Source: Nocardia aurantia (GTDB lineage: Bacteria > Actinomycetota > Actinomycetes > Mycobacteriales > Mycobacteriaceae). Taken from it: a DNA stretch of 64,000 bases. Every line of letters begins with the position of its first letter. The first letter of the stretch is position 1. The stretch is taken from assembly GCF_009604425.1 (NCBI RefSeq), contig NZ_WEGI01000001.1, positions 496,001 through 560,000 of the forward strand. The letters are read 5' to 3'. Both the position numbers and the translations under genes were made by a program. Below, piece by piece: positions 1-8,802 of this stretch. The notes beneath the pieces are model-generated. The model worked only from the letters and a program-made list of their open reading frames with translations, did not search any database and was not told where the DNA came from.

Positions 1-2618
1 ACACCACCGTGGTGCCCGACCTGCTCGACGACGCCGGTCTGCTCGACCTGTTCGACGCCCAGGTGGCCCGCACGCCACAGGCGGCCGCGGTGCGGTTCGG
101 CGCGACCACGCTCACCTACGCCGAATTGGATTCGCGCGCAAGGGCTCTGGCGCTGCTGCTGGCCGAGCGCGGGGTCGGCCCGGAAACGCGGGTGGCCGTG
201 GCCATGCGGCGCTCGATCGAACTGGTGGTGGCGATCTACGCGGTGCTGCGCACCGGCGGCGCCTACGTGCCGATCGATCCGGACCATCCGGCCGACCGCA
301 ACGAGTTCGTGCTGGCGAACGCGGCGCCCGCGTGCGTGCTGACGCACAGCGCGCACGGCTTCGGCACCGCCGCCGCGATACCGGTTTTCGCGGTCGACAC
401 GCTGTGGCTCGACGAAACCGCTGTGCGCCACCGGTTCCCGGCCGTGCATCCGGACAACGTCGCCTATGTGATGCACACCTCCGGCTCCACCGGCCGGCCC
501 AAGGGCGTCACGATCACCCACCGGCAGATGACCAACCAGTTCCGGTGGGCGCAGCGCACCTATCCGCACGGCCCGGGCGACGTGGTGCTGCACAAGACCC
601 CGATCACGTTCGACATCTCCACCTGGGAGTTGTTCTGGCCCTTGCAGACCGGCGCGGCCGTGGTGATCGCCGAACCGGACGGTCACCGCGATCCGGCCTA
701 CCTGTCCCGGGTGATCGCCGAGAACGCCGTCACCACGGTGCATTTCGTGCCGTCGATGCTCGACGCCTTCCTCGATCCGGCGGCGAATCCGGCGCTGCGC
801 GACACGCGTTCGCCGCTGCGCTGGATCTTCGCGGCCGGTGAGGCGCTGGCCGGGGACACCGCGGCGGCGGTCGCGCGCCGGCTGCCCGGCGCCGAACTGG
901 TGAACTGGTACGGCCCGGCCGAGGCCACCGTCGTCACCGCGTACCCGGTGACAGGTCCGGTGGGCGCCTCGGTCCCGATCGGCGCGCCGGTGGCCAACAC
1001 CCGGGTGCACGTGCTGGATCGGCAACTGCGCGCGGTGCCGCCGGGCGCCCCCGGTGAGTTGTACATCGCCGGTGTGCAATTGGCCCGCGGATACCTCGGC
1101 GCTCCCGCGCTCACCGCGGAACGGTTCGTGGCCGATCCGTCCGGCGCGGCCGGTGAACGGCTCTACCGCACCGGCGACGTGGTGCGCTGGCACGGTGGCG
1201 CGCTGGAGTACCTGGGCCGCAGCGACTTCCAGATCAAACTGCGCGGACAGCGGGTCGAGCTCGGCGAGATCGAGGCCGTGCTCGCCGCGCACGCGGCGGT
1301 CCGGCACGCGGTGGTCGCCCTGGTCCGCGAGGGCGGCGACCGGCTGGTCGCGTACGTGGTCCCGGCCGCCGGCGCGGTGCTGACCGCCGCGTCGGTCCTG
1401 GAATACGCCCGAAGGTCGTTGCCCGGCTACATGGTTCCGTCGGCGGTGGTGCTGCTGGGGCAGTTGCCGCTGAACGCCAGCGGCAAACTCGATCGGAAGG
1501 CGCTGCCGGCGCCGCCGCCGGTGACCCGGCCGTACCGGGCGCCGTCGACGCCGCTGGAGCAGGCCGTGGCCGGCGTGTTCGCCGAGGTGCTCGGCGCGGA
1601 CCGGGTCGGCCTGGACGACGATTTCTTCGCGCTCGGCGGCAATTCGCTGATCGCGACCCGCGCGGTCGGCCTGCTGCGGTCGGTCACCGGCGCCGACGTC
1701 CGGGTGCAGTGGTTCTTCACCGGATCGACGGTGGCCGAGCTGACCCAGCGGGTGCTGGCCGCGCTGGCCGGTGAGCACGACTTCGACCTCGGTTCGGACG
1801 CGGCGCTCGAGGTGCTGCTGCCGATCCGGGCCACCGGCACCGGCGATCCGCTGTTCTGCATCCACCCGATGTACGGATTGTCGTGGAGTTACGCCGGTCT
1901 GGCGCGGTACGTGACGGACCGGCCGATCCTGGGCCTGCAATCGCCGGCGCTGTCCGAGGACGGCTATCTGCCGGTGTCGCTGCGGGACATGGCCGCCCGC
2001 TACGTCGCCGAGATCCGGCTCGTGCAGATGCGCGGCCCGTACCGGCTGCTGGGCTGGTCGCTGGGCGGTGTGCTGGCCCACGCGGTCGCGGCCGAATTGC
2101 AGGCCGACGGCGAGGAAGTCGCCCTGCTGGCGATGCTCGACAGCCATCCGGACATCGACGTCACCGATTTCCGGGCGGCGATCCGCGAGGCCCTCGCCGA
2201 GATCGGGATCGGCGCCGAGACACTCGTCGGCGACGACATCCACGAATTGAGTGACGAGGCCGTGGCCGCATTGCACGCGACCATCCCGGCGGACATGGCG
2301 GTGCTGACGCCGGACCGGGTGCGCCGCATCTATCGCAGTGCGGTCCGGTCCGCGGAACTGATCGCCGATCATCGGCCGTCCGTATTCCGCGGGCGCCTGG
2401 ACTATTTCAGCGCGTCAGGGCATACGACCGCCGCGGCCGGGTGGCGGGACTACGTCGCCGGTGCCATCATCGATCACCCGATCGGCGTCGGTCACGATCA
2501 GATGACGTCGCCGACCGCACTGGCGGAGATCGGTCCCCGGCTGACCGACCTGCTCGCCTCTCCCGGCGCGGAACACGCCGGGGGTGACAACGATTCGGAC
2601 ACGGCCCGTCGGGCATGA
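1..2618 (+). CDS. Non-ribosomal peptide synthetase, 3' end (A-T-TE)
   Basis: The reading frame is open to the left edge, so this is the C-terminal part of a larger enzyme. Numbered from the GTG at 9, it shows an adenylation domain (TSGSTGRPKG near residue 155, NWYGPAEATV near 300, YRTGDVVRW, NASGKLDRKALP near 490), a carrier domain (LGGNSL, phosphopantetheinyl Ser near 545) and a thioesterase (GWSLGG nucleophile near 682, C-terminal GVGHDQM His near 827). Domain order and sequence feel resemble EntF. Aligning by eye to EntF, the specificity residues read D-I-W-H-F-A-W-V-V-K, close to but not equal to the Ser code DVWHFSLVDK, so the substrate is uncertain. The TE should release the product by hydrolysis or cyclisation. 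It lies 31 kb from the siderophore island; whether it belongs to that pathway cannot be decided here. Confidence 0.9.
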   Translation, partial: TTVVPDLLDDAGLLDLFDAQVARTPQAAAVRFGATTLTYAELDSRARALALLLAERGVGPETRVAVAMRRSIELVVAIYAVLRTGGAYVPIDPDHPADRNEFVLANAAPACVLTHSAHGFGTAAAIPVFAVDTLWLDETAVRHRFPAVHPDNVAYVMHTSGSTGRPKGVTITHRQMTNQFRWAQRTYPHGPGDVVLHKTPITFDISTWELFWPLQTGAAVVIAEPDGHRDPAYLSRVIAENAVTTVHFVPSMLDAFLDPAANPALRDTRSPLRWIFAAGEALAGDTAAAVARRLPGAELVNWYGPAEATVVTAYPVTGPVGASVPIGAPVANTRVHVLDRQLRAVPPGAPGELYIAGVQLARGYLGAPALTAERFVADPSGAAGERLYRTGDVVRWHGGALEYLGRSDFQIKLRGQRVELGEIEAVLAAHAAVRHAVVALVREGGDRLVAYVVPAAGAVLTAASVLEYARRSLPGYMVPSAVVLLGQLPLNASGKLDRKALPAPPPVTRPYRAPSTPLEQAVAGVFAEVLGADRVGLDDDFFALGGNSLIATRAVGLLRSVTGADVRVQWFFTGSTVAELTQRVLAALAGEHDFDLGSDAALEVLLPIRATGTGDPLFCIHPMYGLSWSYAGLARYVTDRPILGLQSPALSEDGYLPVSLRDMAARYVAEIRLVQMRGPYRLLGWSLGGVLAHAVAAELQADGEEVALLAMLDSHPDIDVTDFRAAIREALAEIGIGAETLVGDDIHELSDEAVAALHATIPADMAVLTPDRVRRIYRSAVRSAELIADHRPSVFRGRLDYFSASGHTTAAAGWRDYVAGAIIDHPIGVGHDQMTSPTALAEIGPRLTDLLASPGAEHAGGDNDSDTARRA

Positions 2619-2692
2619 TGGGACGATCGCCGAGCGGTGCGAGCATGTGCCGGGACCCGGAAACGCAGAGCTGACAGTGAAGGTGTGAAACA

Positions 2693-3775
2693 TTGATTCG
2701 TCGACACGTCCGGCGCAGCGGTCTACGGGCCGCCGCCATTTTCGCGGCCACAGGGATCCTCGCGGGAGTCATGACGGGCATCGGCGCGACCAACGCCTCC
2801 GCGACCGATCCGATCATCGCGTCCAAGAGCCTGCTCTCCGACCCAAGGTCCGCGGACGGGTCGTACATCAGCAAGGCGACCTACAAGGACGACCGCAGCA
2901 TCCGGCTCTACGTCTACTCCGCGGCGATGGACCAGACCTTCCCGGTCGATGTGCAGCGGCCCGCGGACGCCTCGGTACCGCGCCCGACGCTGTATCTGCT
3001 CAACGGAGCCGGCGGCGGTGAGGACGACGCCTCCTGGCAGAAGCGCACCGATATCGTCAACGGCTTCCTCACCGACAAGGACGTCAACGTCGTCCAGCCG
3101 ATCGGTGGCAAGTGGAGCTACTACACCGACTGGATCGCCGACGATCCGGTGCTGGGCCGCAACAAGTGGAAGACTTTCTTCACCGAAGAGCTTCCGCCGC
3201 TGATCGATTCGTCGCTCGGCACCAACGGCATCAACGCGATCGCCGGCCTGTCCACCTCCGGTACCGCGGTGCTGAACCTGCCGATCGCCAAGCCGGGGCT
3301 GTACAAGGCCGCTGCGGCGTACTCCGGGTGCGCGCAGACCGCCGATCCCGTCGGCCAGACCTATGTGAAGCTCGCCGTCCAGACCTGGGGTGGCGGTGAC
3401 ACGCTGAACATGTACGGCCCGGACAACTCGCCCGAGTGGGCGGCCAACGATCCGTTCATCCACGCGGACGAGTTGCGCGATCTGGACCTGTACCTGTCGA
3501 CCGGCAACGGGCTGCCCGGCGTGTACGACACGCTCGACGGCCAGTACGCGCTGGCCGGTTCCTACGGTCTGGCCAACCAGATCCTGGTCGGCGGCATCAT
3601 CGAGAGCGCCGTCAACCAGTGCACCCACAACATGAAGAACCGGCTGGATTCGCTGGGCATCCCGGCGACCTACAACTTCCGCAACAGCGGCACCCACTCC
3701 TGGGGTTACTGGAAGGACGACTTCAAGGACTCCTGGCCGGTGCTCGCCCACGGTATGGGCCTGGAGCAGGACTGA
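2693..3775 (+). CDS. Secreted mycolyltransferase, antigen 85 family esterase
   Basis: A 360-residue protein with a twin-Arg-containing N terminus and a hydrophobic signal segment (residues ~12-38, likely cleavage after NASA). The alpha/beta-hydrolase fold has the nucleophile elbow GLSTSG near residue 187 and a C-terminal GTHSWGYW that supplies the His near 333, as in Ag85/Fbp proteins. The family transfers mycolic acids between trehalose monomycolate molecules and onto arabinogalactan outside the membrane; the role here is inferred from the family. The start is a TTG at 2693 with GAAGGTG eight bases upstream. No in-frame ATG precedes the signal peptide. It stands 75 bp behind the NRPS and is followed by a strong terminator, so it may be read through from the NRPS or have its own promoter. 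Confidence 0.88.
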   Translation: MIRRHVRRSGLRAAAIFAATGILAGVMTGIGATNASATDPIIASKSLLSDPRSADGSYISKATYKDDRSIRLYVYSAAMDQTFPVDVQRPADASVPRPTLYLLNGAGGGEDDASWQKRTDIVNGFLTDKDVNVVQPIGGKWSYYTDWIADDPVLGRNKWKTFFTEELPPLIDSSLGTNGINAIAGLSTSGTAVLNLPIAKPGLYKAAAAYSGCAQTADPVGQTYVKLAVQTWGGGDTLNMYGPDNSPEWAANDPFIHADELRDLDLYLSTGNGLPGVYDTLDGQYALAGSYGLANQILVGGIIESAVNQCTHNMKNRLDSLGIPATYNFRNSGTHSWGYWKDDFKDSWPVLAHGMGLEQD

Positions 3776-3787
3776 TCCCGGCGATTC

Positions 3788-3828
3788 GGAAGCCCCGGCA
3801 CCTCGGTGACCGGGGCTTCCGGCTTTTT
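3788..3828 (+). terminator. Rho-independent terminator after the mycolyltransferase
   Basis: An 11-bp perfect stem (GGAAGCCCCGG at 3788-3798 with CCGGGGCTTCC at 3810-3820) closes an 11-base loop and is followed by GGCTTTTTCC. It lies 12 bases past the mycolyltransferase stop and insulates mntH. Confidence 0.85.
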
Positions 3829-3863
3829 CCGGGGGTTTGCTCGTACAAAATTTCGGCGAACCG

Positions 3864-3875
3864 TAAAATATTTTC
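3864..3875 (+). promoter_or_regulatory. Likely leaderless promoter of the Nramp gene
   Basis: TAAAAT at 3864-3869 fits an actinobacterial -10 (TANNNT) and ends only six bases before the ATG at 3876. Transcription would begin at or next to the start codon. There is no Shine-Dalgarno sequence. The overlapping palindrome AAAATATTTT (3865-3874) could be part of a metalloregulator site, which is speculation. Confidence 0.5.
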
Positions 3876-5126
3876 ATGAACACCGTAGTTGCCGCGTCGC
3901 GATCGAGGTTGCGTCGTGCCCGCACCGCGTCGACCCTGCTCGGGCCCGCGTTCGTGGCCGCCGTCGCCTATGTCGATCCCGGCAATGTGGCGTCGAATGT
4001 CAGCGGCGGCGCGCGGTACGGGTATCTGCTGGTGTGGGTGGTGGTGCTGGCCAATGTGATGGCCGCGCTGGTGCAGTATCTGTCGGCGAAACTCGGGCTG
4101 GTCACCGGGCGCTCGCTACCCGAGATGGTCCGGGAGCGGGCCGATCGGCCGGTGCGGCTGGCCTATTGGGCCCAGGCCGAGCTGGCGGCGATGGCCACCG
4201 ATCTGGCCGAGGTGGTCGGTGGCGCCATCGCGTTGCAGCTGTTGTTCGGGCTGCCACCGCTGCTCGGCGGCCTGATCACCGTGGTGGTGTCGATGTTGTT
4301 GCTGGTGGTGCAGAACCGCGGCGGCCAGCAGCCGTTCGAGCGGGTGATCATCGGCCTGCTGGCGGTCATCTCGGTGGGATTCGTGGCGAGCGTGGTGCTC
4401 TCGCCGCCGTCGTTGTCGCACACCGTGAACGGACTGCTGCCGCGCTTCGACGGCACCCGGAGCGTGCTGCTGGCCGCGGCGATCATCGGCGCCACCGTCA
4501 TGCCGCACGTCATCTATCTGCACTCCGGACTGGCCCGCGACCGGCACGGACATCCGGCGCCGGGGCCGCGGCGCCGGGTGCTGCTGCGGGCCACCCGCTG
4601 GGACGTCGCCGTGGCGATGCTGATCGCCGGGATCGTCAATCTCGCGATGCTGCTGATGGCCGCGCACACCTTCGGCGGCCGCGGCGACGTCGACACCATC
4701 CAGGCCGCTCATGCCGCGGTGCGCGACGCGCTCGGACCCGGTGCGGCCCTGCTGCTGGCGGTCGGGCTGCTGGCCTCGGGCCTCGCCTCCACCTCGGTGG
4801 GCGCCTCGGCGGGGGCGATGATCATGGCGGGTCTGCTGCGCCGCCGGGTGCCGCTGCTGGTGCGCCGGATCGTCACGCTGCTGCCCGCGCTGGTGGTGCT
4901 GGTCGCGGGCGTCGACACCACGCAGGCGCTGATCGTCTCGCAGGTGGTGCTGTCGTTCGCGATTCCGCTCGCGCTGATCCCGCTGGTCCGGTTCACCGGC
5001 GACCGCGGCCTGATGGGCGACGACGTCAACCACCGGCTCACCACCGCGGCCGCCTGGGTGATCACGACGGTGATCAGCGGGCTGAACCTGCTGCTGATCT
5101 ATCTGACCGTCACCGGCCGGGACTGA
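3876..5126 (+). CDS. mntH: Nramp-family divalent metal (Mn2+/Fe2+) transporter
   Basis: A 416-residue polytopic membrane protein with about 11 hydrophobic segments. The hallmark metal-binding motif DPGN is in TM1 (near residue 34) and the MPH motif of TM6 is present (ATVMPHVIYLHS, near 207). Nramp proteins are proton-coupled importers of Mn2+ and Fe2+ in the cytoplasmic membrane. The gene stands alone between a terminator and the convergent aldehyde dehydrogenase gene, whose stop codon lies six bases away. A short leader with an AT-rich palindrome suggests metal-responsive control. No MntR or Mur gene is seen nearby. Family is certain; the preferred ion is not. Confidence 0.93.
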   Translation: MNTVVAASRSRLRRARTASTLLGPAFVAAVAYVDPGNVASNVSGGARYGYLLVWVVVLANVMAALVQYLSAKLGLVTGRSLPEMVRERADRPVRLAYWAQAELAAMATDLAEVVGGAIALQLLFGLPPLLGGLITVVVSMLLLVVQNRGGQQPFERVIIGLLAVISVGFVASVVLSPPSLSHTVNGLLPRFDGTRSVLLAAAIIGATVMPHVIYLHSGLARDRHGHPAPGPRRRVLLRATRWDVAVAMLIAGIVNLAMLLMAAHTFGGRGDVDTIQAAHAAVRDALGPGAALLLAVGLLASGLASTSVGASAGAMIMAGLLRRRVPLLVRRIVTLLPALVVLVAGVDTTQALIVSQVVLSFAIPLALIPLVRFTGDRGLMGDDVNHRLTTAAAWVITTVISGLNLLLIYLTVTGRD

Positions 5127-5132
5127 TCCGGC

Positions 5133-6647
5133 TCACCCGTGCCGCATCCGGAAGATGGCCTTGGCCATCCGCAGATGCCGCGGATGCCGGTCGAAGGTGG
5201 ACAGGTTCACCGGGGCGCGGTAGCGGCGCTGCGCGATCGCGAGGGTGCGGCTGAACTCCCGCAGACCGGCCTCGCCGTGGGTGTGGCCGCGGCCGTACTC
5301 GCCGATGCCACCGAACGGCATGGCCGGGATGCCGGCGTAGGCCATGGACGAATTGAGTGTCACCACACCGGTTCTGAGACGCTCGGCCAGTTCCGCGCCG
5401 AACTTGGTGTCGCGGGTGAAGATCGAGACCGTGAGGCCGTGGTCGACGGCGTTGATGCGCGCCACCGCCTCGTCCATCGTCGGCACCGCGTTGATCACCA
5501 GCACCGGGCCCACCGATTCGGCGGTGATCGCCAGCCCGTCCTCGGGGACGTCGGTGAGCACGATCGGCTCCACGTACGGCTCGCGGATCGACTCCAGGCC
5601 GCCGACGACCGTGCGGCCGCCGCGCGCGATGGCGTCCTTGACCTGCCGCCGCACCTCCTCGGCCTGGGTCTCGCGGACCATCGGCCCGTAGGACGCCTTG
5701 CGATCGCCGCCGGGCCGCAGCCCCCGCGCCAGCTCCGCCACCTTGTCCAGCATCGGCTGGTACACCGACTCCGCGACGTACACCCGCTGGATTCCGGACG
5801 GGCTCTGGCCGGCGTTCGACATCGCGCCGAAGATCGCGGATTCGGCGGCGGCGTCGAGTTCCGCGTCCACGTCGACCACCATGGCGCCCTTGCCGCCGCG
5901 CTCCACCACGACCGGGGTCATGGTGCGGGAGCAGAGGGCGATCACGTCGCGGGCCCCGGCTTCGGAACCGGCGTAGGCGATCTTGTCCACGCCCGCTTGG
6001 CAGAGCGCGGCGCCGGTCGAGTCGTCACCCGTGATCGCTTGCAGCACCGGCTGATTCGGCGCCAGCCGACGCCAGCTCTCGGCCAGCCAGATGCCGACGC
6101 CGGGGGTGAGCTCACTGGGTTTGAACACCACCGCGTTGCCGGCGGCCATCGCGGTGGCGATCGAACCCATCGGTGTGAACACCGGATTCGTCCACGGCCC
6201 GAGCACACCCACCACGCCCAGCGGCAGATAGCCCACGGAGGCACGCTGATTGCGCGACAGCCAGCTGGAACCGAGCCGGCGCCGGCCCAGCGAGCGCTCG
6301 GCGTGCCGGGCCACCCAGTCCAGATTCTCCACTGCCAGCATCACTTCGATGGCGGCGTCGGCCTCCGGCTTGCCGGTCTCCGCGCAGACGAGCTCCACCA
6401 GCTCGCCGATCCGGCGCGCGACGGCACCCTTCCATTCCAGCAACCAGCGTTTGCGGTCGGCGAAACGCAGTGCCCCCCACCAGTTCTCGGCCGCGCGCGC
6501 GGCGCGGACGGCGGCCGCGACGGCGTCGGCCCCGGCGATGGGGTAGCTGCCGACGGATTCGCCGGTGCGCGGATCGTAGGACGTGAGTGCCGGGACTCGG
6601 CCCGGACCGGCTTGCGCCGCCGTGTGCGGCTGCGCAGACTCGACCAT
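5133..6647 (-). CDS. Aldehyde dehydrogenase family protein lacking the catalytic cysteine
   Basis: A 504-residue protein spanning the whole ALDH fold: the NAD-binding part (GPWTNPVF, FKPSELTPG), the ERGGKG segment that carries the usual general-base Glu (near 246), and the C-terminal MPFGGIGEYGRG segment. In the active-site loop the family pattern N-x-G-Q-x-C reads NAGQSPSGIQRVYV (from residue ~274), so Pro replaces the nucleophilic Cys; the codons AAC GCC GGC CAG AGC CCG are clear in the sequence. Family knowledge says Cys-less ALDHs cannot oxidise aldehydes by the normal thiohemiacetal route, so this may be a pseudoenzyme or have changed chemistry. The start ATG at 6647 follows GAGAGGTGACCTC. 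It is monocistronic and convergent with mntH. Confidence 0.85.
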   Translation of the reverse strand: MVESAQPHTAAQAGPGRVPALTSYDPRTGESVGSYPIAGADAVAAAVRAARAAENWWGALRFADRKRWLLEWKGAVARRIGELVELVCAETGKPEADAAIEVMLAVENLDWVARHAERSLGRRRLGSSWLSRNQRASVGYLPLGVVGVLGPWTNPVFTPMGSIATAMAAGNAVVFKPSELTPGVGIWLAESWRRLAPNQPVLQAITGDDSTGAALCQAGVDKIAYAGSEAGARDVIALCSRTMTPVVVERGGKGAMVVDVDAELDAAAESAIFGAMSNAGQSPSGIQRVYVAESVYQPMLDKVAELARGLRPGGDRKASYGPMVRETQAEEVRRQVKDAIARGGRTVVGGLESIREPYVEPIVLTDVPEDGLAITAESVGPVLVINAVPTMDEAVARINAVDHGLTVSIFTRDTKFGAELAERLRTGVVTLNSSMAYAGIPAMPFGGIGEYGRGHTHGEAGLREFSRTLAIAQRRYRAPVNLSTFDRHPRHLRMAKAIFRMRHG

Positions 6648-6964
6648 GAGGTCACCTCTCTGGCGATGATTGCGCCAGATTATGGGCGGTGCTGGTCAAG
6701 CGACAAGGAACCCTTATCCACGCAGACCGATCGGTTCGGCCCGGGACCAGCGCCGATTTACTGGATGACCGTCCGGTCCGTAAATTTGTGACGAAAGCCA
6801 CATTTCGTGAACGAAGGCGGGCGCGACCGAGCGCCGGACCCCACGCCGATGCGGTTCCCGCCCTCGGGCCAGTAACATCGCGCGAGGTGGATGGGATCAC
6901 CAAACCGGGGCGCGTGCGCGACTCGGATCGTCCGGTCGCCGCCCCGACGGATAGTGGAGAGTGG
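6648..6964. other. Divergent intergenic region before the first ABC exporter operon
   Basis: About 317 bp between the divergent aldehyde dehydrogenase and exporter genes. Translation of the exporter frame can be extended upstream to 6689, but that part has no family similarity or ribosome site and is treated as non-coding. It contains an inverted repeat ACGAAA-N6-TTTCGT (6791-6808), a possible operator. No clear promoter hexamer pair was identified. Confidence 0.5.
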
Positions 6965-7996
6965 ATGCCGAGCCTCGAGAAAACCGGCGCAGTGGATTCC
7001 GGCGCTGTCGATTCCGGACCCGTGCGGGCCGCCGAACCGGCGGTGCGGGTCGTCGACGTGCACAAATCCTTCGGTGAGGTCCATGCGTTGCAGGGCGTGA
7101 GCTTCACCGCCGCCCGCGCCGGTGTCCTCGGCATCCTCGGCCCGAACGGAGCCGGCAAGACCACCACGGTGAAGATCCTCTCCACCCTGCTGCGACCCGA
7201 CTCCGGTACCGCCGTCGTCGCCGGGCACGACGTCGTCCGCGACGCCGCCGGCGTGCGCCGGTCGATCATGATGACCGGGCAGTACGCCGCACTGGACGAG
7301 AACCTCTCCGGCCGCGAGAACATCGAACTGTTCGGCCGCCTCATGGGTCTGACCCGCCGCGCGGCCCGGGGCCGCGCCGACACCCTGCTCGAGGAGTTCG
7401 ACCTCGTCAGCGCCGGACGCCGCGCGGTGCGGCACTACTCCGGCGGTATGCGCCGGCGCATCGATATCGCCTGCGGCCTGGTCGTGCGCCCGGAGGTGGT
7501 CTTCCTCGACGAGCCGACCACCGGCTTGGATCCGCGCAGCCGCCAAGGCGTCTGGGACCTCGTCACCTCGCTCAAACGACAGGGCATCACGGTGCTGCTG
7601 ACCACGCAGTACCTCGAAGAGGCGGACGTGCTCAGCGACAACATCATCGTCATCGACAAGGGCACGGTCATCGCCGAGGGCACCGCCGACGAGCTCAAGG
7701 AGCGCACCGGCGGCAGCTACTGCGAAGTGGTACCGCTGGATCCGACCCGGCTCGGCGCCGCCCTCACCGCCCTCGGCGACCTGGTCCCCGAGGCCGTGCG
7801 CAACGATGCCGCGAGCCACAGCGCCACGCAGACCGACCGGGTGTCCATCCCCGCCCCCGACGGCGCGAGCACCCTCGCCGAGGCGCTGCGTCGGCTGGAC
7901 GCCGCCGGAGTCGAACTCGCCGACATCGGCCTGCGCCGCCCGTCGCTCGACGACGTGTTCCTCTCCATCACCGGACATTCGGGCGGCGGTCGGTGA
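6965..7996 (+). CDS. ABC-2 exporter ATP-binding protein, DrrA family
   Basis: A 343-residue cytoplasmic ATPase. Walker A GPNGAGKTTT (near 58), a Q-loop in MMTGQYAALDE, signature YSGGMRRR (near 157), Walker B VVFLDEPTTGLDP and switch region LLTTQYLEEAD are all present, followed by the ~80-residue C-terminal DrrA-type domain. It should drive the two permeases that follow. The ATG at 6965 is preferred because GGAGAG lies just before it and the ABC domain starts soon after. It overlaps the next gene by four bases (GTGA). DrrABC-type pumps export lipids, siderophores or antibiotics; the substrate here is unknown. A closely similar triad is at 61094-63593. Confidence 0.9.
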   Translation: MPSLEKTGAVDSGAVDSGPVRAAEPAVRVVDVHKSFGEVHALQGVSFTAARAGVLGILGPNGAGKTTTVKILSTLLRPDSGTAVVAGHDVVRDAAGVRRSIMMTGQYAALDENLSGRENIELFGRLMGLTRRAARGRADTLLEEFDLVSAGRRAVRHYSGGMRRRIDIACGLVVRPEVVFLDEPTTGLDPRSRQGVWDLVTSLKRQGITVLLTTQYLEEADVLSDNIIVIDKGTVIAEGTADELKERTGGSYCEVVPLDPTRLGAALTALGDLVPEAVRNDAASHSATQTDRVSIPAPDGASTLAEALRRLDAAGVELADIGLRRPSLDDVFLSITGHSGGGR

Positions 7997-8802
7997 CCGT
8001 CTCGACCGCTCCCGCGGACGGGCTGTTCGACGCGTTGCCGCCGGCCCGGCCATCCTCCTTCGCCCAGTGGCGGGCCCTGACCGGCCGCATCGTTCGGACC
8101 ATGGTCCTGCGCGGGGAACTGGCCTTCGCGGTGATCACCCCGCTGGTGTTCACGCTCGGCTTCTACCTGCCGCTGCGCTACGTCATGCGATTCCGCGGCA
8201 TCGACTACGCGCAGTTCGTCATGCCGATCATCGTCCTGCAGACCATGTCGTTCACGATGATGTCCAACGCCCAGCTGGCGGCCTTCGAATCGCTGACCGG
8301 ACTGCACAGCCGATTGCAGACCATGCCGATCGGCAGCCTGGTGCCGCTGGGCTCCCGGGTGTCCGCAGGCCTGGTCCGCTCCATCAGCTCGCTGGCCGCC
8401 GCCATCGGCTTCGGCTACCTGATCGGATTCCGGTTCGTCGCCGGCCCCGCGCAGGCCACGCTGTTCTGCGTCTCCTCGCTCGCGGTCGGCACGGTCCTGG
8501 CGATCGGGGCCGACGCGCTCGGCTCCCTGACCAAGAGCCCCGAGTCGCTGAGCCAGGCACTGACCCTGCCGACCCTCATCTTCGGCATGCTCTCCTGCGG
8601 ATTCGTCCCGGAAAGCGGCTTCCCGCACTGGATCCGGCCCTTCGTGCGCAACCAGCCGATCTCCCAGTTCTCATTCGCGTTGCGGGACATGGCCGCCCAC
8701 GGAGTGACCTGGCAGGTGGCCTGGGTACCGCTGGTGTGGCTGGGCGGCCTGGCGGTGCTCTTCGTGCCGCTGGCGATCTGGGCGAGTGTGAGGCGATCGT
8801 GA
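7993..8802 (+). CDS. ABC-2 type permease, DrrB family (first)
   Basis: A 269-residue membrane protein with about six hydrophobic segments and the ABC-2 permease landmarks: an amphipathic N-terminal part, GLHSRLQTMPIG in the coupling region and CGFVPESGFPHWIRPFVRNQP before the last segment. It starts with GTG inside the stop of the ATPase gene and its own TGA overlaps the next GTG, so translation of the three genes is coupled. It should form half of the membrane pore with the next protein. Confidence 0.85.
   Translation: MTVSTAPADGLFDALPPARPSSFAQWRALTGRIVRTMVLRGELAFAVITPLVFTLGFYLPLRYVMRFRGIDYAQFVMPIIVLQTMSFTMMSNAQLAAFESLTGLHSRLQTMPIGSLVPLGSRVSAGLVRSISSLAAAIGFGYLIGFRFVAGPAQATLFCVSSLAVGTVLAIGADALGSLTKSPESLSQALTLPTLIFGMLSCGFVPESGFPHWIRPFVRNQPISQFSFALRDMAAHGVTWQVAWVPLVWLGGLAVLFVPLAIWASVRRS

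Noticed and set aside
1..2618. Left-edge NRPS as the MbtB phenyloxazoline synthase
   Set aside because: MbtB needs an aryl carrier and Cy domain upstream, which the window does not show, and the A domain looks EntF-like rather than Thr/Ser-cyclising type; left open rather than named.
2723..3925. 400-codon minus-strand frame over the mycolyltransferase gene
   Set aside because: Antisense shadow; crosses the terminator and the mntH promoter and has no family features.
6689..6964. Longer start of the first DrrA-like ATPase
   Set aside because: The extra 92 residues are low-complexity, have no ribosome site and are absent from the paralogue at 61094.
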